Shown: positions 26,236 to 34,423 of the stretch, in pieces
How positions within the stretch are numbered: position 1 is the first letter of the stretch
Layout: each line of letters starts with the position of its first letter
Assembly: GCF_000813825.1 (NCBI RefSeq)
Contig: NZ_JWTA01000016.1
Coordinates: 1 to 64,000 of the forward strand
Direction of reading: 5' to 3'
DNA: 64,000 bases
Source: Chryseobacterium taiwanense
Lineage (GTDB): Bacteria; Bacteroidota; Bacteroidia; Flavobacteriales; Weeksellaceae
Made by a program: the position numbers and the translations under genes
The notes under the pieces: model-generated
What the model saw: only the letters and a program-made list of their open reading frames with translations
What the model was told of the DNA's origin: nothing
Databases searched by the model: none

Positions 26236-27273
26236 TTATTGAATAATTTCTTTTTTAGCCTTTGGCTTTTCAGCAGGTTGCTGTGTAGTTGTTGTTTTAC
26301 TACCAGTTCCTGTTGTTTTTGCTTTATCCTCTGGAGTTGCCGGTTTTACGGGTGTACTCTTTTGAGGTTCCGGTTTAGGAGTTTCTTTTTTAGGAGCAGG
26401 AGGAGCTTGTTCTTCCAAATGAGCAGGCTCTACCGCAACTTCTTCGTATCTTACTGGTGGCAGTGCTGTATCTTCCTTCATACGATACATAGAATTAAGC
26501 TGGTCTATTTTATTTCTTAGTTCAGCCGGAGTCCTTTTACTTGCCCAAAGATCGATCTGCATTCCTTGATCTCGTGCATCTCCTGCACCCGGATCCTGAT
26601 AATATACAATATCAGATTCATCTTTACCTCCATCTTCATATTCTATCACTCCTACTTCGAATTTGCTTCTTGTAATAAGTGCTTTTGCTTCTTTTACCGT
26701 TAACCCAACCACATTAGGAATTGCAATATTTCTCATAGGTCCTGAACCTATTACTACATCTACCGTAGAGAATCTCGGAAGTTTGGTTTTAGGTTTTACT
26801 TCTACCCCTCTGAATAGAATTCTAAGAACCGCATCCTTTTGAATACTTGGCTCATATATTGTATCTCCTACTTTCAATCCAACCTGTTCCAATCTTTGGA
26901 AAGCCAATCCTGAATATTTATTAATTACATCAGGAAGCGCAATAGAAGCCCACGTTTTAGGATTCACCTTCAGTCTCACTGTTCTGCCGTCTTTCACTCG
27001 AGAACCGGGTGAAGGAAATACCTGTAGAACCTGGAAAGGCTTGAATTTCGGATCATATTTAGAACTATCTACTTCATATTCCAATCCTGTATCATCCAAT
27101 ATTTTGATTGCTTCGTGCACTGTTTTATTAACCACGTTTGGTACAGGAATTTCCTGCCCATGATTAGTATGATATTCCAACCAACGGAAGGTAAGCCATA
27201 CCAACCCCACAAAAACACCGATGGCTACTAATAAATTCAGTAAAACTTTCCAATTGAAAAGTGATTTAAACAT
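26236..27273 (-). CDS. Membrane-anchored PASTA-domain protein
   Basis: A 345-residue protein with one N-terminal membrane helix (about 10-30) and three PASTA domains: IPVPNVVNKTVHEAIKILDD (about 42-105), ALPDVINKYSGLAFQRLEQ (113-180) and IPNVVGLTVKEAKALI (185-250). The tail is low complexity, rich in Pro, Lys, Glu and Thr. PASTA domains bind peptidoglycan fragments in kinases and PBPs, but no kinase or transpeptidase domain is present, so it may be a cell-wall-binding partner. Divergent from ddl, a cell-wall gene. Its -7 box is at 27300-27307. Confidence 0.9.
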   Translation of the reverse strand: MFKSLFNWKVLLNLLVAIGVFVGLVWLTFRWLEYHTNHGQEIPVPNVVNKTVHEAIKILDDTGLEYEVDSSKYDPKFKPFQVLQVFPSPGSRVKDGRTVRLKVNPKTWASIALPDVINKYSGLAFQRLEQVGLKVGDTIYEPSIQKDAVLRILFRGVEVKPKTKLPRFSTVDVVIGSGPMRNIAIPNVVGLTVKEAKALITRSKFEVGVIEYEDGGKDESDIVYYQDPGAGDARDQGMQIDLWASKRTPAELRNKIDQLNSMYRMKEDTALPPVRYEEVAVEPAHLEEQAPPAPKKETPKPEPQKSTPVKPATPEDKAKTTGTGSKTTTTQQPAEKPKAKKEIIQ

Positions 27274-27299
27274 ACTTAAAATGACTTTAATTATAACGG

Positions 27300-27307
27300 C
27301 AAATATA
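27300..27307 (-). promoter_or_regulatory. -7 promoter element of the PASTA gene
   Basis: Reads TATATTTG on the - strand, 26 bases before the ATG. Confidence 0.55.
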
Positions 27308-27397
27308 GCTAATAATTTTAGAATGTACTTTTATTTAACACAATTCATTCAGATTTTAAAATTTATCATTTTCCCGGCTTAGATTCCATAAAATCAT

Positions 27398-27405
27398 TAA
27401 ATTTG
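27398..27405 (+). promoter_or_regulatory. -7 promoter element of ddl-coaD
   Basis: TAAATTTG, 21 bases before the ddl ATG. Confidence 0.55.
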
Positions 27406-27426
27406 CTTCATTGATACTATATAGAT

Positions 27427-28419
27427 ATGAGCAAAAAAAATGTTGCCGTAGTAATGGGAGGCTATTCTGATGAATATGTTGTTTCCTTAAAAAGCGGTCA
27501 ATTAATCTATGATTCTTTAGATAGAAATATATATAATGTATATAAAGTAGTCATTCTTAAAAATGAATGGTATTTTTTGAATGAAAGTGATAAAAAATAC
27601 AGCATCAACAGAGGAGATTTTTCAGTGACATTGGACAACAATGAAACTTTAAAATTTGATGTCTGCTTCAATATCATCCATGGAACACCTGGTGAAAATG
27701 GAATCCTTCAAGCGTATTGGGATGCTATCGGACAAAAATATACCGGTTGTGACTTTTATCAAAGTGCTTTAACATTCAATAAAAAAGACACATTAGCCGT
27801 CCTTTCAAAATATGGAATTCCTTCCGCAAAAAGTGTTTATTTAAGAAAAGGAGAAGAAATCAATGTGGATGAAATCGTAGAAAACCTTGGACTTCCTGTT
27901 TTTGTTAAGCCCAATCAATCGGGATCCTCTTTAGGAATTTCTAAGGTTAAAGAAAAATCTGAATTAATTGCAGCAACAGAGATTGCGTTTAAAGAAGATG
28001 ATGAAATCTTAATTGAAAGCTTCCTAGACGGAATGGAAGTTTCTGTAGGCGTTATTGATTACAAAGGAGAAACTATTGTTTTAGGAATTACAGAAATCGT
28101 TCCTCAAAATGAATTCTTCGATTACGAAGCAAAATACGAAGGGGCTTCAGAAGAAATTACTCCAGCAAGAATTGATGATGAAACAAGACTAAGAGTAGAA
28201 GAAATTTCAAAAAGAGCTTACAATTCTTTAGGAATGAGCGGTTTCTCAAGAAGCGAGTATATTTTGATGAACGGCATTCCTTATATGTTGGAAATGAATA
28301 CAAATCCGGGATTCTCTCCTGCAAGTATTCTTCCTCAACAGGCAAAAATCTACGGAATCTCTATCACCGATCTTTGTGGAAACGAAGTTGAAAAAGCTTT
28401 AGCTAAAAATCTAAAATAG
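27427..28419 (+). CDS. ddl: D-alanine--D-alanine ligase
   Basis: A 330-residue ATP-grasp enzyme making the D-Ala-D-Ala dipeptide for peptidoglycan. Conserved stretches are VMGGYSDEYVVSL (1-20 region, substrate loop), FNIIHGTPGENG, LPVFVKPNQSGSSLGISKV (ATP loop) and YMLEMNTNPGFSP (Mg2+ ligands Glu and Asn). Length is usual. coaD follows after 2 bases, so the two are an operon. Confidence 0.96.
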   Translation: MSKKNVAVVMGGYSDEYVVSLKSGQLIYDSLDRNIYNVYKVVILKNEWYFLNESDKKYSINRGDFSVTLDNNETLKFDVCFNIIHGTPGENGILQAYWDAIGQKYTGCDFYQSALTFNKKDTLAVLSKYGIPSAKSVYLRKGEEINVDEIVENLGLPVFVKPNQSGSSLGISKVKEKSELIAATEIAFKEDDEILIESFLDGMEVSVGVIDYKGETIVLGITEIVPQNEFFDYEAKYEGASEEITPARIDDETRLRVEEISKRAYNSLGMSGFSRSEYILMNGIPYMLEMNTNPGFSPASILPQQAKIYGISITDLCGNEVEKALAKNLK

Positions 28420-28421
28420 TT

Positions 28422-28892
28422 ATGAAAATTGCTGTTTTCCCAGGATCTTTTGATCCTATTACTCTAGGACATTATGATATTATAGAAAGAGCGGCTCCGC
28501 TTTTTGATAAATTAATCATTGCAATCGGGCAGAATTCTCAGAAAAAATACATGTTTCCTCTGGAGAAAAGAATAGAATTCATTCAAAACTCTGTTGCAGA
28601 ATTTCCCAATGTGGAAGTTGATTTTTTTGAAGGCTTAACGGTTGATTATTGTTTTGAAAAAAATGCTCAATACATTATCCGAGGCTTAAGAAATCCTGCT
28701 GATTTTGAATTCGAAAAAGCTATCGCTCATACCAACAGAACATTGGCTCATAAAAAACTGGAAACCGTATTCCTTTTAACTTCATCAGGAAAATCGTTTA
28801 TCAGCAGTAGTATTGTAAGAGAAATTATCAACCATGGTGGAGAATACGAACTTCTGGTTCCGGATTCTGTAAGGGTTGAAAAAGAAAAATAA
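28422..28892 (+). CDS. coaD: Phosphopantetheine adenylyltransferase
   Basis: A 156-residue nucleotidyltransferase for the fourth step of coenzyme A synthesis. The motif GSFDPITLGHYDI contains TLGH (14-17, HxGH variant), and YIIRGLRNPADFEFE and the SSSIVREI stretch bind ATP. Coupled to ddl with a 2-base gap. Confidence 0.96.
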   Translation: MKIAVFPGSFDPITLGHYDIIERAAPLFDKLIIAIGQNSQKKYMFPLEKRIEFIQNSVAEFPNVEVDFFEGLTVDYCFEKNAQYIIRGLRNPADFEFEKAIAHTNRTLAHKKLETVFLLTSSGKSFISSSIVREIINHGGEYELLVPDSVRVEKEK

Positions 28893-28912
28893 AAACAATT
28901 TCAATAAGCTTT

Positions 28913-28981
28913 AAATGATAGTTGAAGAATGGTAGAAAATTTGCTTAAGAAGAAATCATTCATCAACTATCATTTATTTTT
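28913..28981 (+). terminator. Large imperfect hairpin after coaD
   Basis: AAATGATAGTTGAAGAATG (28913-28931) is almost fully complementary to 28957-28975, with about 25 loop bases and T-rich sequence after. It may be a terminator or a small palindromic repeat. Confidence 0.5.
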
Positions 28982-28989
28982 TATAAACC

Positions 28990-29625
28990 ATGCACGAACA
29001 GTTCAATTTTGCCATAGAAGTACTTGGAACCATTTCCTTTTCAATGTCGGGAAGTTTTGCAGCAATGCAGAAACGTCTTGATCCGTTTGGTGTGCTTATT
29101 ATTGCATTTGTAACATCTGTTGGTGGCGGAACTGTAAGAGATTTATTATTAGATATTCCTGTTTTCTGGATGCATGATCTTCTGACGTGTGCATTAATTA
29201 TCTTGACCAGTATTTTCACAATGATTTTTAAATCTCTTGAAAAAAACTTTCAGGTAACTCTGTTTATTTTCGACAGCTTCGGACTTGGATTGTTTACCAT
29301 AATTGGGATTCAAAAAGGATTGAATGCAGATATCCATCCATTAATTTGTGTTGGTTTAGGAACCATTACAGGTTGTTTCGGAGGAATTATCCGGGATATT
29401 CTACTCAATCGAATTCCATTAATTTTCAGAAAAGAGATTTATGCTACGGCTTGTATTGTCGGTGGCTCTATATTCCTACTCTTAACAAAATTCACTCCTC
29501 TTTCTTTTACAGCAATCCAGATTTTCACGATTTTATTAATTGTAGCAATCAGAACATTAGCTGTAAAATACCATTGGCAAATTCCAAAATTCTATGGGGC
29601 TGATCATAATAATTCTGAAATGTAA
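28990..29625 (+). CDS. TRIC/UPF0126 trimeric intracellular cation channel family protein
   Basis: A 211-residue membrane protein with seven hydrophobic segments in two related halves, each with the Gly-rich signature: ISFSMSGSFAAMQKRLDPFGVLIIAFVTSVGGGTVRDLLLD and TIIGIQKG with GTITGCFGGIIRDILL. Prokaryotic TRIC homologues are trimeric K+/Na+ channels. No neighbour suggests a role; it is monocistronic. Confidence 0.9.
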   Translation: MHEQFNFAIEVLGTISFSMSGSFAAMQKRLDPFGVLIIAFVTSVGGGTVRDLLLDIPVFWMHDLLTCALIILTSIFTMIFKSLEKNFQVTLFIFDSFGLGLFTIIGIQKGLNADIHPLICVGLGTITGCFGGIIRDILLNRIPLIFRKEIYATACIVGGSIFLLLTKFTPLSFTAIQIFTILLIVAIRTLAVKYHWQIPKFYGADHNNSEM

Positions 29626-29871
29626 TTTTAAAATCGAAACCAACATCTCAATAAAGCTTCATCAAATCAACTTGTTGATTCTTCTTTGTTTCAAAATATT
29701 ATCCCGTAGATTTTTCAGATTATGCAGATGTTTGGTTTTTATTGCTGGTGTTTATCCGTGAAACAATATTTGCCAAAATTTATTATTAAAAGGTAAAAAT
29801 AAAAAAGCACCCAAAAACAGGTGCTTATATTTTATAAATTAAATTCCGAAAACCCGGAACATGTATCTCAA
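29626..29871. other. Intergenic gap with a degenerate repeat
   Basis: No gene seen. Bases 29701-29732 (TCCCGTAGATT then CAGATTATGCAGATG) are a decayed relative of the CGCAGATTT-type repeat at 39.4 kb. Confidence 0.45.
29800..29826 (-). terminator. Intrinsic terminator after the 29872-30438 gene
   Basis: AAGCACC pairs with GGTGCTT; T6 follows in the - direction. Confidence 0.82.
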
Positions 29872-30438
29872 TTAAAAGAATTTCCCTCTATTTCTCATAT
29901 TAGGATTATGCATATGTTTCTGCATCGTTGGCATTTTCAATTGGTCTTTCATCATTTTGATCTGATCTGTCATCATTCCTGCGCTGTCCAATCTCTTCGC
30001 TTCTTCTAATAATTTTTGTCCTTCCTGTTTTCTTCCTTTAGAAATTGCTGCAGCAGCAAGATTCAATGTTGCCATTGCTCTGTCGTGCTTCATATTTAAA
30101 CCGTATTCCAACGCTTTTTTCATTAAAGGTTCTACTTTTGTCGGGTGATCCTGAGCTTGTGTTAACCCTAATAAATAATGGAAATATCCATATTGAGATT
30201 TATGAAGCTGAGCTTGGTAGTTCGTGATGCTTTGCAACCAAACAGCCGCTTTTTCCATGTTTTGTTTTCTCAGTTGCCAGAAAGCCAACAAAATATATTC
30301 GTTTTTAAAGAAAAGTAAAATAGGTGCGGCAGCAATAATAACCAAAACAATTCCCCAACCGATATTCCTGTTCATCATCAGATAAACTGCTACTGCAATA
30401 ATTATCGCAGAGATTACGAACTTTATGTACTTATTCAT
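29872..30438 (-). CDS. Small membrane protein with TPR-like helices
   Basis: A 188-residue protein. Two hydrophobic segments (about 5-22 and 26-44) suit a short hairpin anchor. The soluble part contains helical repeats resembling TPR units (QNMEKAAVWLQSITNYQAQL, KVEPLMKKALEYGLNMKHDRAMATLNLAAAAIS and RKQEGQKLLEEAKRLD). The tail is rich in Met, His, Asn and Lys. I do not recognise a defined function. It is monocistronic, with a TATCTTTG promoter box 19 bases upstream and a terminator. Confidence 0.8.
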   Translation of the reverse strand: MNKYIKFVISAIIIAVAVYLMMNRNIGWGIVLVIIAAAPILLFFKNEYILLAFWQLRKQNMEKAAVWLQSITNYQAQLHKSQYGYFHYLLGLTQAQDHPTKVEPLMKKALEYGLNMKHDRAMATLNLAAAAISKGRKQEGQKLLEEAKRLDSAGMMTDQIKMMKDQLKMPTMQKHMHNPNMRNRGKFF

Positions 30439-30456
30439 TATTAAATTTTAGAAGTG

Positions 30457-30464
30457 CAAAGATA
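30457..30464 (-). promoter_or_regulatory. -7 promoter element of the TPR-like gene
   Basis: Reads TATCTTTG on the - strand, 18 bases before the ATG. Confidence 0.55.
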
Positions 30465-30513
30465 AAACATTTAAATGGTAGATGCTAGAAGTTAACAACC
30501 AGAATTCTTACAA

Positions 30514-31008
30514 CTATTCGCTCTTAATTTTTTCGTACGTCTGAAAGCAAAAATCATATTGATTCTTTTCGTCTTTTTCATGACATACTTCCTCTACTTT
30601 TTTCCATACTTTAGAATCAATTTTCGGGAAGTACGTATCGGCTTTCAAATCTGCTTTTACTAAAGTCACTTCTAATTTATCCGCAACATCCATTGTTTGC
30701 TCATACACCTTTCCTCCACCAATAATGAAAACATCTTCATCGATCTTTTTTGCAAACTTTACAGCTTCTTTAATACTTCCGACAATTAAAATTCCTTCCT
30801 CAAACCAGTCTTTTTGTCTGGATACAACAATATTGGTACGGTTAGGAAGCGGCTTTCCGATACTCTCATACGTTTTTCTTCCCATAATGATCGGGTGTCC
30901 CGAAGTCAGATCTTTAAAATGTTTTAAATCTTTCGGAAGATGCCAAAGTAACTGATTTTCAAAACCAATTTCGTTTTTCTCTCCCATTGCCACCACTATT
31001 GTTGTCAT
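30514..31008 (-). CDS. folA: Dihydrofolate reductase
   Basis: A 164-residue enzyme reducing dihydrofolate with NADPH. Conserved parts are VAMGEKNEIGFENQLLWHLPKDLKHFK (Trp and acidic Asp in the active site), HPIIMGRKTYESIG, LPNRTNIVVSRQ and DVFIIGGGKVYEQT. Length matches chromosomal enzymes. It is divergent from the lemA-TPM operon, with -7 boxes of both directions within 31024-31051. Confidence 0.95.
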   Translation of the reverse strand: MTTIVVAMGEKNEIGFENQLLWHLPKDLKHFKDLTSGHPIIMGRKTYESIGKPLPNRTNIVVSRQKDWFEEGILIVGSIKEAVKFAKKIDEDVFIIGGGKVYEQTMDVADKLEVTLVKADLKADTYFPKIDSKVWKKVEEVCHEKDEKNQYDFCFQTYEKIKSE

Positions 31009-31023
31009 TCAAATAATTTTCCG

Positions 31024-31031
31024 CAAAATTA
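31024..31031 (-). promoter_or_regulatory. -7 promoter element of folA
   Basis: Reads TAATTTTG on the - strand, 16 bases before the folA ATG. Confidence 0.5.
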
Positions 31032-31043
31032 GCACATAATTTG

Positions 31044-31051
31044 TATATTTG
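31044..31051 (+). promoter_or_regulatory. -7 promoter element of the lemA-TPM operon
   Basis: TATATTTG, 30 bases before the lemA ATG. Confidence 0.5.
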
Positions 31052-31081
31052 GTTAAGACAAGAATTTAAAAAAATTAAACT

Positions 31082-31690
31082 ATGAAAAACAAGGGCTGTC
31101 TGAGCGCCGGAACTATCGGTATTGCTCTTCTCGTTATTGTTGCTATACTCTTTTTCTGGGGTAAAAACGGATATAATAATTTCGTAGCTCAGGAGCAGGA
31201 AGTCATTACCAAATGGGCAAATGTGGAAACCGTTTATCAAAAAAGAGCGAACCTTATCCCTAATTTGGAAAGAACTGTAAAATCTTACTCAAAATTTGAA
31301 CAGGAAACACTTACAAAAGTAGTTGAAGCCCGTTCAAAAGCAACTTCTATCAACATTGATCCAAGCAATATGACAGAACAGGATGTTGCAAGATTCCAAG
31401 CTGCACAGGGAGAGTTATCCGGAGCTTTAAGCAGATTGATGGCTGTTGTAGAACAATACCCTAATTTAAAAGCAGATCAGCAATATATTAACTTCCAAAG
31501 AGAATATACTGCTATCGAAAACAGTATCAGAAGCGAAACGGTTTATTATAATGAAGCGGTACAGAAGTATAATACTTCTATTAAACAGTTTCCTAACAAT
31601 ATCTTGGCAAACTTTACCAATTTCAAAGAAAAACCAGCATTCAAAGCTGAAGCAGGAGCTGAAAAAGCACCTGAAGTATTTTCAGAATAA
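31082..31690 (+). CDS. LemA family protein
   Basis: A 202-residue membrane-anchored protein: one hydrophobic segment (about 10-28), then the LemA helical domain (VITKWANVETVYQKRANLIPNLERTVKSY, EQYPNLKADQQYINFQREY, RQ-like YYNEAVQKYNTSIKQFPNNIL). Function is unclear in bacteria. It is coupled to the TPM genes downstream (TAATG, 31688-31692), the usual partner family. Confidence 0.95.
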   Translation: MKNKGCLSAGTIGIALLVIVAILFFWGKNGYNNFVAQEQEVITKWANVETVYQKRANLIPNLERTVKSYSKFEQETLTKVVEARSKATSINIDPSNMTEQDVARFQAAQGELSGALSRLMAVVEQYPNLKADQQYINFQREYTAIENSIRSETVYYNEAVQKYNTSIKQFPNNILANFTNFKEKPAFKAEAGAEKAPEVFSE

Positions 31691-32118
31691 TGAGCAGTTT
31701 TCTTACAGATCAGCAAATAGCTTCCCTCGTGGAAGCTATTCAATCCGCAGAAGAACATTCTACCGGTGAGATCAGAGTGCATATTGATTCGAATACAGAA
31801 AATGATAATGCCAAAACAGCATTTAAAATTTTCGAAAAATTATGTCTTAATCAAACGGTAGAAAAAAACGCGGTGCTTTTTCATGTAAACTTTGAACAAA
31901 AGTATCTTACCATTATCGGCGATACAGGAATTCATGAGAAAGTGCATCAATCCTATTGGAATCATCTGCATGATTATATTACCGCTGAATTTGCTAAAGG
32001 AAATTATTATAAAGCTTTAAAAAGTGCAATTCTGGAAACAGGACTTGAACTTAAAAAACATTTTCCCGTAACCGGAGAAAATCCCAATCAATTACCTAAT
32101 GAGATTACGTTCTCTTAA
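31690..32118 (+). CDS. TPM-domain protein without signal peptide
   Basis: A 142-residue cytoplasmic-looking protein of the TPM (TLP18.3/Psb32/MOLO-1) family: SLVEAIQSAEEHSTGEIRVHID, KTAFKIFEKLCLNQTVEKNAVLFHVN and the C-terminal KSAILETGLELKKHFP. Such short TPM proteins commonly follow LemA. It overlaps lemA by one base and the next gene by 20 bases, so the three are translated from one message. Confidence 0.88.
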   Translation: MSSFLTDQQIASLVEAIQSAEEHSTGEIRVHIDSNTENDNAKTAFKIFEKLCLNQTVEKNAVLFHVNFEQKYLTIIGDTGIHEKVHQSYWNHLHDYITAEFAKGNYYKALKSAILETGLELKKHFPVTGENPNQLPNEITFS

Positions 32119-32617
32119 AATACTATTTTCATTTGTATTGCTATGCTTTTACAGTTTTGTATCAGCACAATACACCATTCCTGAAAAACCAGCGATTCTC
32201 TATCCTGTTTATGACGAAGCTAATTTACTAAGTCAACAGGAAAAAGAATCGTTAAATAGTAAGCTTATTGAATTTGAACAATCTACATCAATTGAGATTG
32301 CTGTTATTATCATTTCATCGGTACAAGGAGAAGATATCAACTTTGTAGCAACTATGTTTGGTGAAAAATGGAAAATTGGGACAAAAGAATTTGGCAATGG
32401 GGTTGTTCTTCTTATCGCCAAAAACGACAGAGAAATGTCTTTACAACAGAGTATTGGATTAGAAAAAAATCTAACAACAACTATTTGTCAGCATATATTA
32501 GATAATATAATTACACCTCATTTTAAAGAAAATCAATTTTATTCTGGAATTGACCTTGCAACATCTTACATTATAAATGTTGTCAGTAAAAAACCTGAAG
32601 AAAATAATAATGGATAA
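32099..32617 (+). CDS. Truncated TPM-domain paralogue
   Basis: A 172-residue exported protein with a signal peptide ending VSAQ. It contains a TPM domain (YDEANLLSQQEKESLNSKLIEFEQSTSIEIAVIIISSVQGEDINFVATMFGEKWKIG) but stops before the membrane helix and Gly-rich tail seen in its neighbour. Bases 32144-32245 are almost identical to 32671-32772 of the next gene (4 mismatches in 102), while the rest has diverged. It overlaps the preceding TPM gene by 20 bases. The simplest explanation is a partial tandem duplication. Confidence 0.85.
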   Translation: MRLRSLKILFSFVLLCFYSFVSAQYTIPEKPAILYPVYDEANLLSQQEKESLNSKLIEFEQSTSIEIAVIIISSVQGEDINFVATMFGEKWKIGTKEFGNGVVLLIAKNDREMSLQQSIGLEKNLTTTICQHILDNIITPHFKENQFYSGIDLATSYIINVVSKKPEENNNG

Positions 32618-32622
32618 ATCTC

Positions 32623-33432
32623 ATGAGATTACACTCACTTAAAATAACAGTATTTTCATTTTTATTCATTTGCTTTTACAGTTTTGTATCAGCACAATAC
32701 ACCATTCCTGCAAAACCAGCGATTCTCTATCCTGTTTATGACGAAGCCAATCTATTAAGTCAACAGGAAAAAAATGACCTGAATAATAAACTCATCAAAT
32801 TCGCAGATTCTACCTCAACGGAAATTGAAGTGATCATTATTCCTTCTACAAAAGGAGAAGACGTCAACTTTGTAGCAACCATGTTTGGGGAAAAATGGGG
32901 AATCGGAACCAAAGAACAGGACAATGGAATTGTCTTTTTAATTGCCACAGAAGACCATACCATGTCTATTCAGCAGGGAAGAGCTGTTGAGCAATATTTA
33001 ACCGCATCAGTAGCAGGACAAATCTTGGACTACATTGTCACTCCTCATTTCAAAAAAGGTGAATGGTACGAAGGCATAAATAGAGGGACTTCCGCATTAA
33101 TGGAAGCCGTTCAGGGGAAATTCAAACCTATTGCCAATCAGGAAAGCGGTGATGGAAGTATTTTAAAAATAGCACTTATCGCTTTTGTCATCTTTATCAT
33201 CATTGCTATTCTTTTCGGCAACAGAGGCGGCGGAAAAGGTGGTGGAAACTACGATGACGACGACGTAATTATTACAAGAAGAGGCAGAAGAAATTATCCC
33301 GGAGGATTCTTCCCTTTCCCTGGTAGCTTCGGCGGCGGTGGATTTGGTGGAGGTTCCAGCGGCGGTGGCGGATTTGGAGGCTTCGGCGGTGGTGGCAGCT
33401 TCGGCGGAGGTGGAGCTTCTGGTGGATGGTAG
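32623..33432 (+). CDS. TPM-domain membrane protein with Gly-rich tail
   Basis: A 269-residue protein: signal peptide ending VSAQ, TPM domain (about 28-165; AILYPVYDEANLLSQQEK, IEVIIIPSTKGEDVNFVATMFGEKWGIG, NGIVFLIATED), a membrane helix (about 183-200) and a Gly/Ser/Phe-rich tail of about 65 residues ending GGASGGW. This is the normal architecture of LemA-associated TPM proteins. Last gene of the operon, 5 bases after its truncated paralogue. Confidence 0.92.
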   Translation: MRLHSLKITVFSFLFICFYSFVSAQYTIPAKPAILYPVYDEANLLSQQEKNDLNNKLIKFADSTSTEIEVIIIPSTKGEDVNFVATMFGEKWGIGTKEQDNGIVFLIATEDHTMSIQQGRAVEQYLTASVAGQILDYIVTPHFKKGEWYEGINRGTSALMEAVQGKFKPIANQESGDGSILKIALIAFVIFIIIAILFGNRGGGKGGGNYDDDDVIITRRGRRNYPGGFFPFPGSFGGGGFGGGSSGGGGFGGFGGGGSFGGGGASGGW

Positions 33433-33898
33433 AATTTCATTTAACATTTACTCCATTCTACTTTAATTCTTGATTAAAATTTTAAGATTCTAAATAAATT
33501 TCCAACTTGTTTGTCATTCCGTAGGAATCTCGGCTTCGCTTTTAAATATGTAAGCTTAGATTCCTACGGAATGACAAATGTTTTGGGATTAATTGAGGTA
33601 GGTAGTAATTGTAATGATAGATCCTTACTTCATCATAATGACAATTATATTATTTTCCATTGCTAAGTGAAACGCCTTTGCGAACCAAAAATATCTACAA
33701 TCAATTAAAGAAAAATCTTTGTGAACTCCGCGTTTAATAAAGAAACAGCATTAAAAATTAAAGAAAACAAAATTTAAACTCTCATTTTTTCTTTTTTTTA
33801 ACTCAAAATTCAATTTTCAATATTAAAAAATCAACAAACCTATCTAAAACCTACCGTTAATTCAAAAATTTTTCATTAAATTTACTGAAAACAGGTTT
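33433..33898. other. 466-base intergenic gap with repeats
   Basis: Holds the palindrome at 33510-33578 and a degenerate pair of direct repeats, CTTTGCGAAC (33676-33685) and CTTTGTGAAC (33717-33726), the second followed by a CGCGTTTA stretch. No gene or clear promoter box seen. Confidence 0.5.
33510..33578. repeat. Palindromic dispersed element, TTCCGTAGGAATCT type
   Basis: Bases 33510-33530 and 33558-33578 are a perfect 21-base inverted repeat (GTCATTCCGTAGGAATCT in the left arm) with a 27-base loop. A second copy is at 53418-53479. Confidence 0.85.
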
Positions 33899-34420
33899 AT
33901 GAAGAAGACGTTAGTAGTTTTTGCGCATCCTTATCTAGAGCACTCAAACTCGAATGCAGAGCTCATCAATTTCTATGTTCGTCATCAGCATTTTACCCTC
34001 AGAGATCTTTACGAAGAATATCCTGATTTTCATATTGCCGCTTTTAGGGAAAGAAAAAGGATAAAAAACTACGATCGTTTTATTTTTCAGTTCCCTTTGA
34101 TTTGGTTTGGAATCCCTCCTCTTTTAAGACTTTGGATTGATGAAGTTTTTGATCGTGATTGGCTAAAAGAAGGAGAATATAATCCATTGGCCAACAAAGA
34201 AGTTTATATTTTAGTGACTACCGGAGGAAAAGAAAGATCTTTCAGCAAGAACGGTACGTATAAATATACTGTAGAAGAACTTATCAGCGGACTTATTGTT
34301 TCGTTAAATGTCTTTAAAGCTAATCTTAAAAGTATTAAAATCGTTTACGAAGCCAATAAATTATCAAAAAAAGAAATCATTTTACATAAGCACGAATTCA
34401 CAGAACTTTTGAATCAGTAA
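33899..34420 (+). CDS. KefF-like NAD(P)H quinone oxidoreductase
   Basis: A 173-residue flavodoxin-fold protein of the KefF/MdaB family: LVVFAHPYLEHSNSNAEL (FMN loop), FQFPLIWFGIPPLLRLWIDEVFDRDW and VTTGGKERSFSKNG. KefF proteins bind KefC and stimulate its K+/H+ antiport. It is 3 bases upstream of a KefB/C-type antiporter, which supports that partnership. Confidence 0.88.
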   Translation: MKKTLVVFAHPYLEHSNSNAELINFYVRHQHFTLRDLYEEYPDFHIAAFRERKRIKNYDRFIFQFPLIWFGIPPLLRLWIDEVFDRDWLKEGEYNPLANKEVYILVTTGGKERSFSKNGTYKYTVEELISGLIVSLNVFKANLKSIKIVYEANKLSKKEIILHKHEFTELLNQ

Positions 34421-34423
34421 CCT

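Noticed and set aside
26239-26520. Open frame on the + strand opposite the PASTA tail
   Set aside because: Composition (Phe, Cys, Ser, Arg-rich) mirrors the complement of Pro/Lys/Glu/Thr codons, so it is an antisense shadow.
33163-33447. Long open frame opposite the Gly-rich TPM tail
   Set aside because: It is a shadow of the GGN repeat codons and has Ala/Ser/Thr low complexity with no start context.
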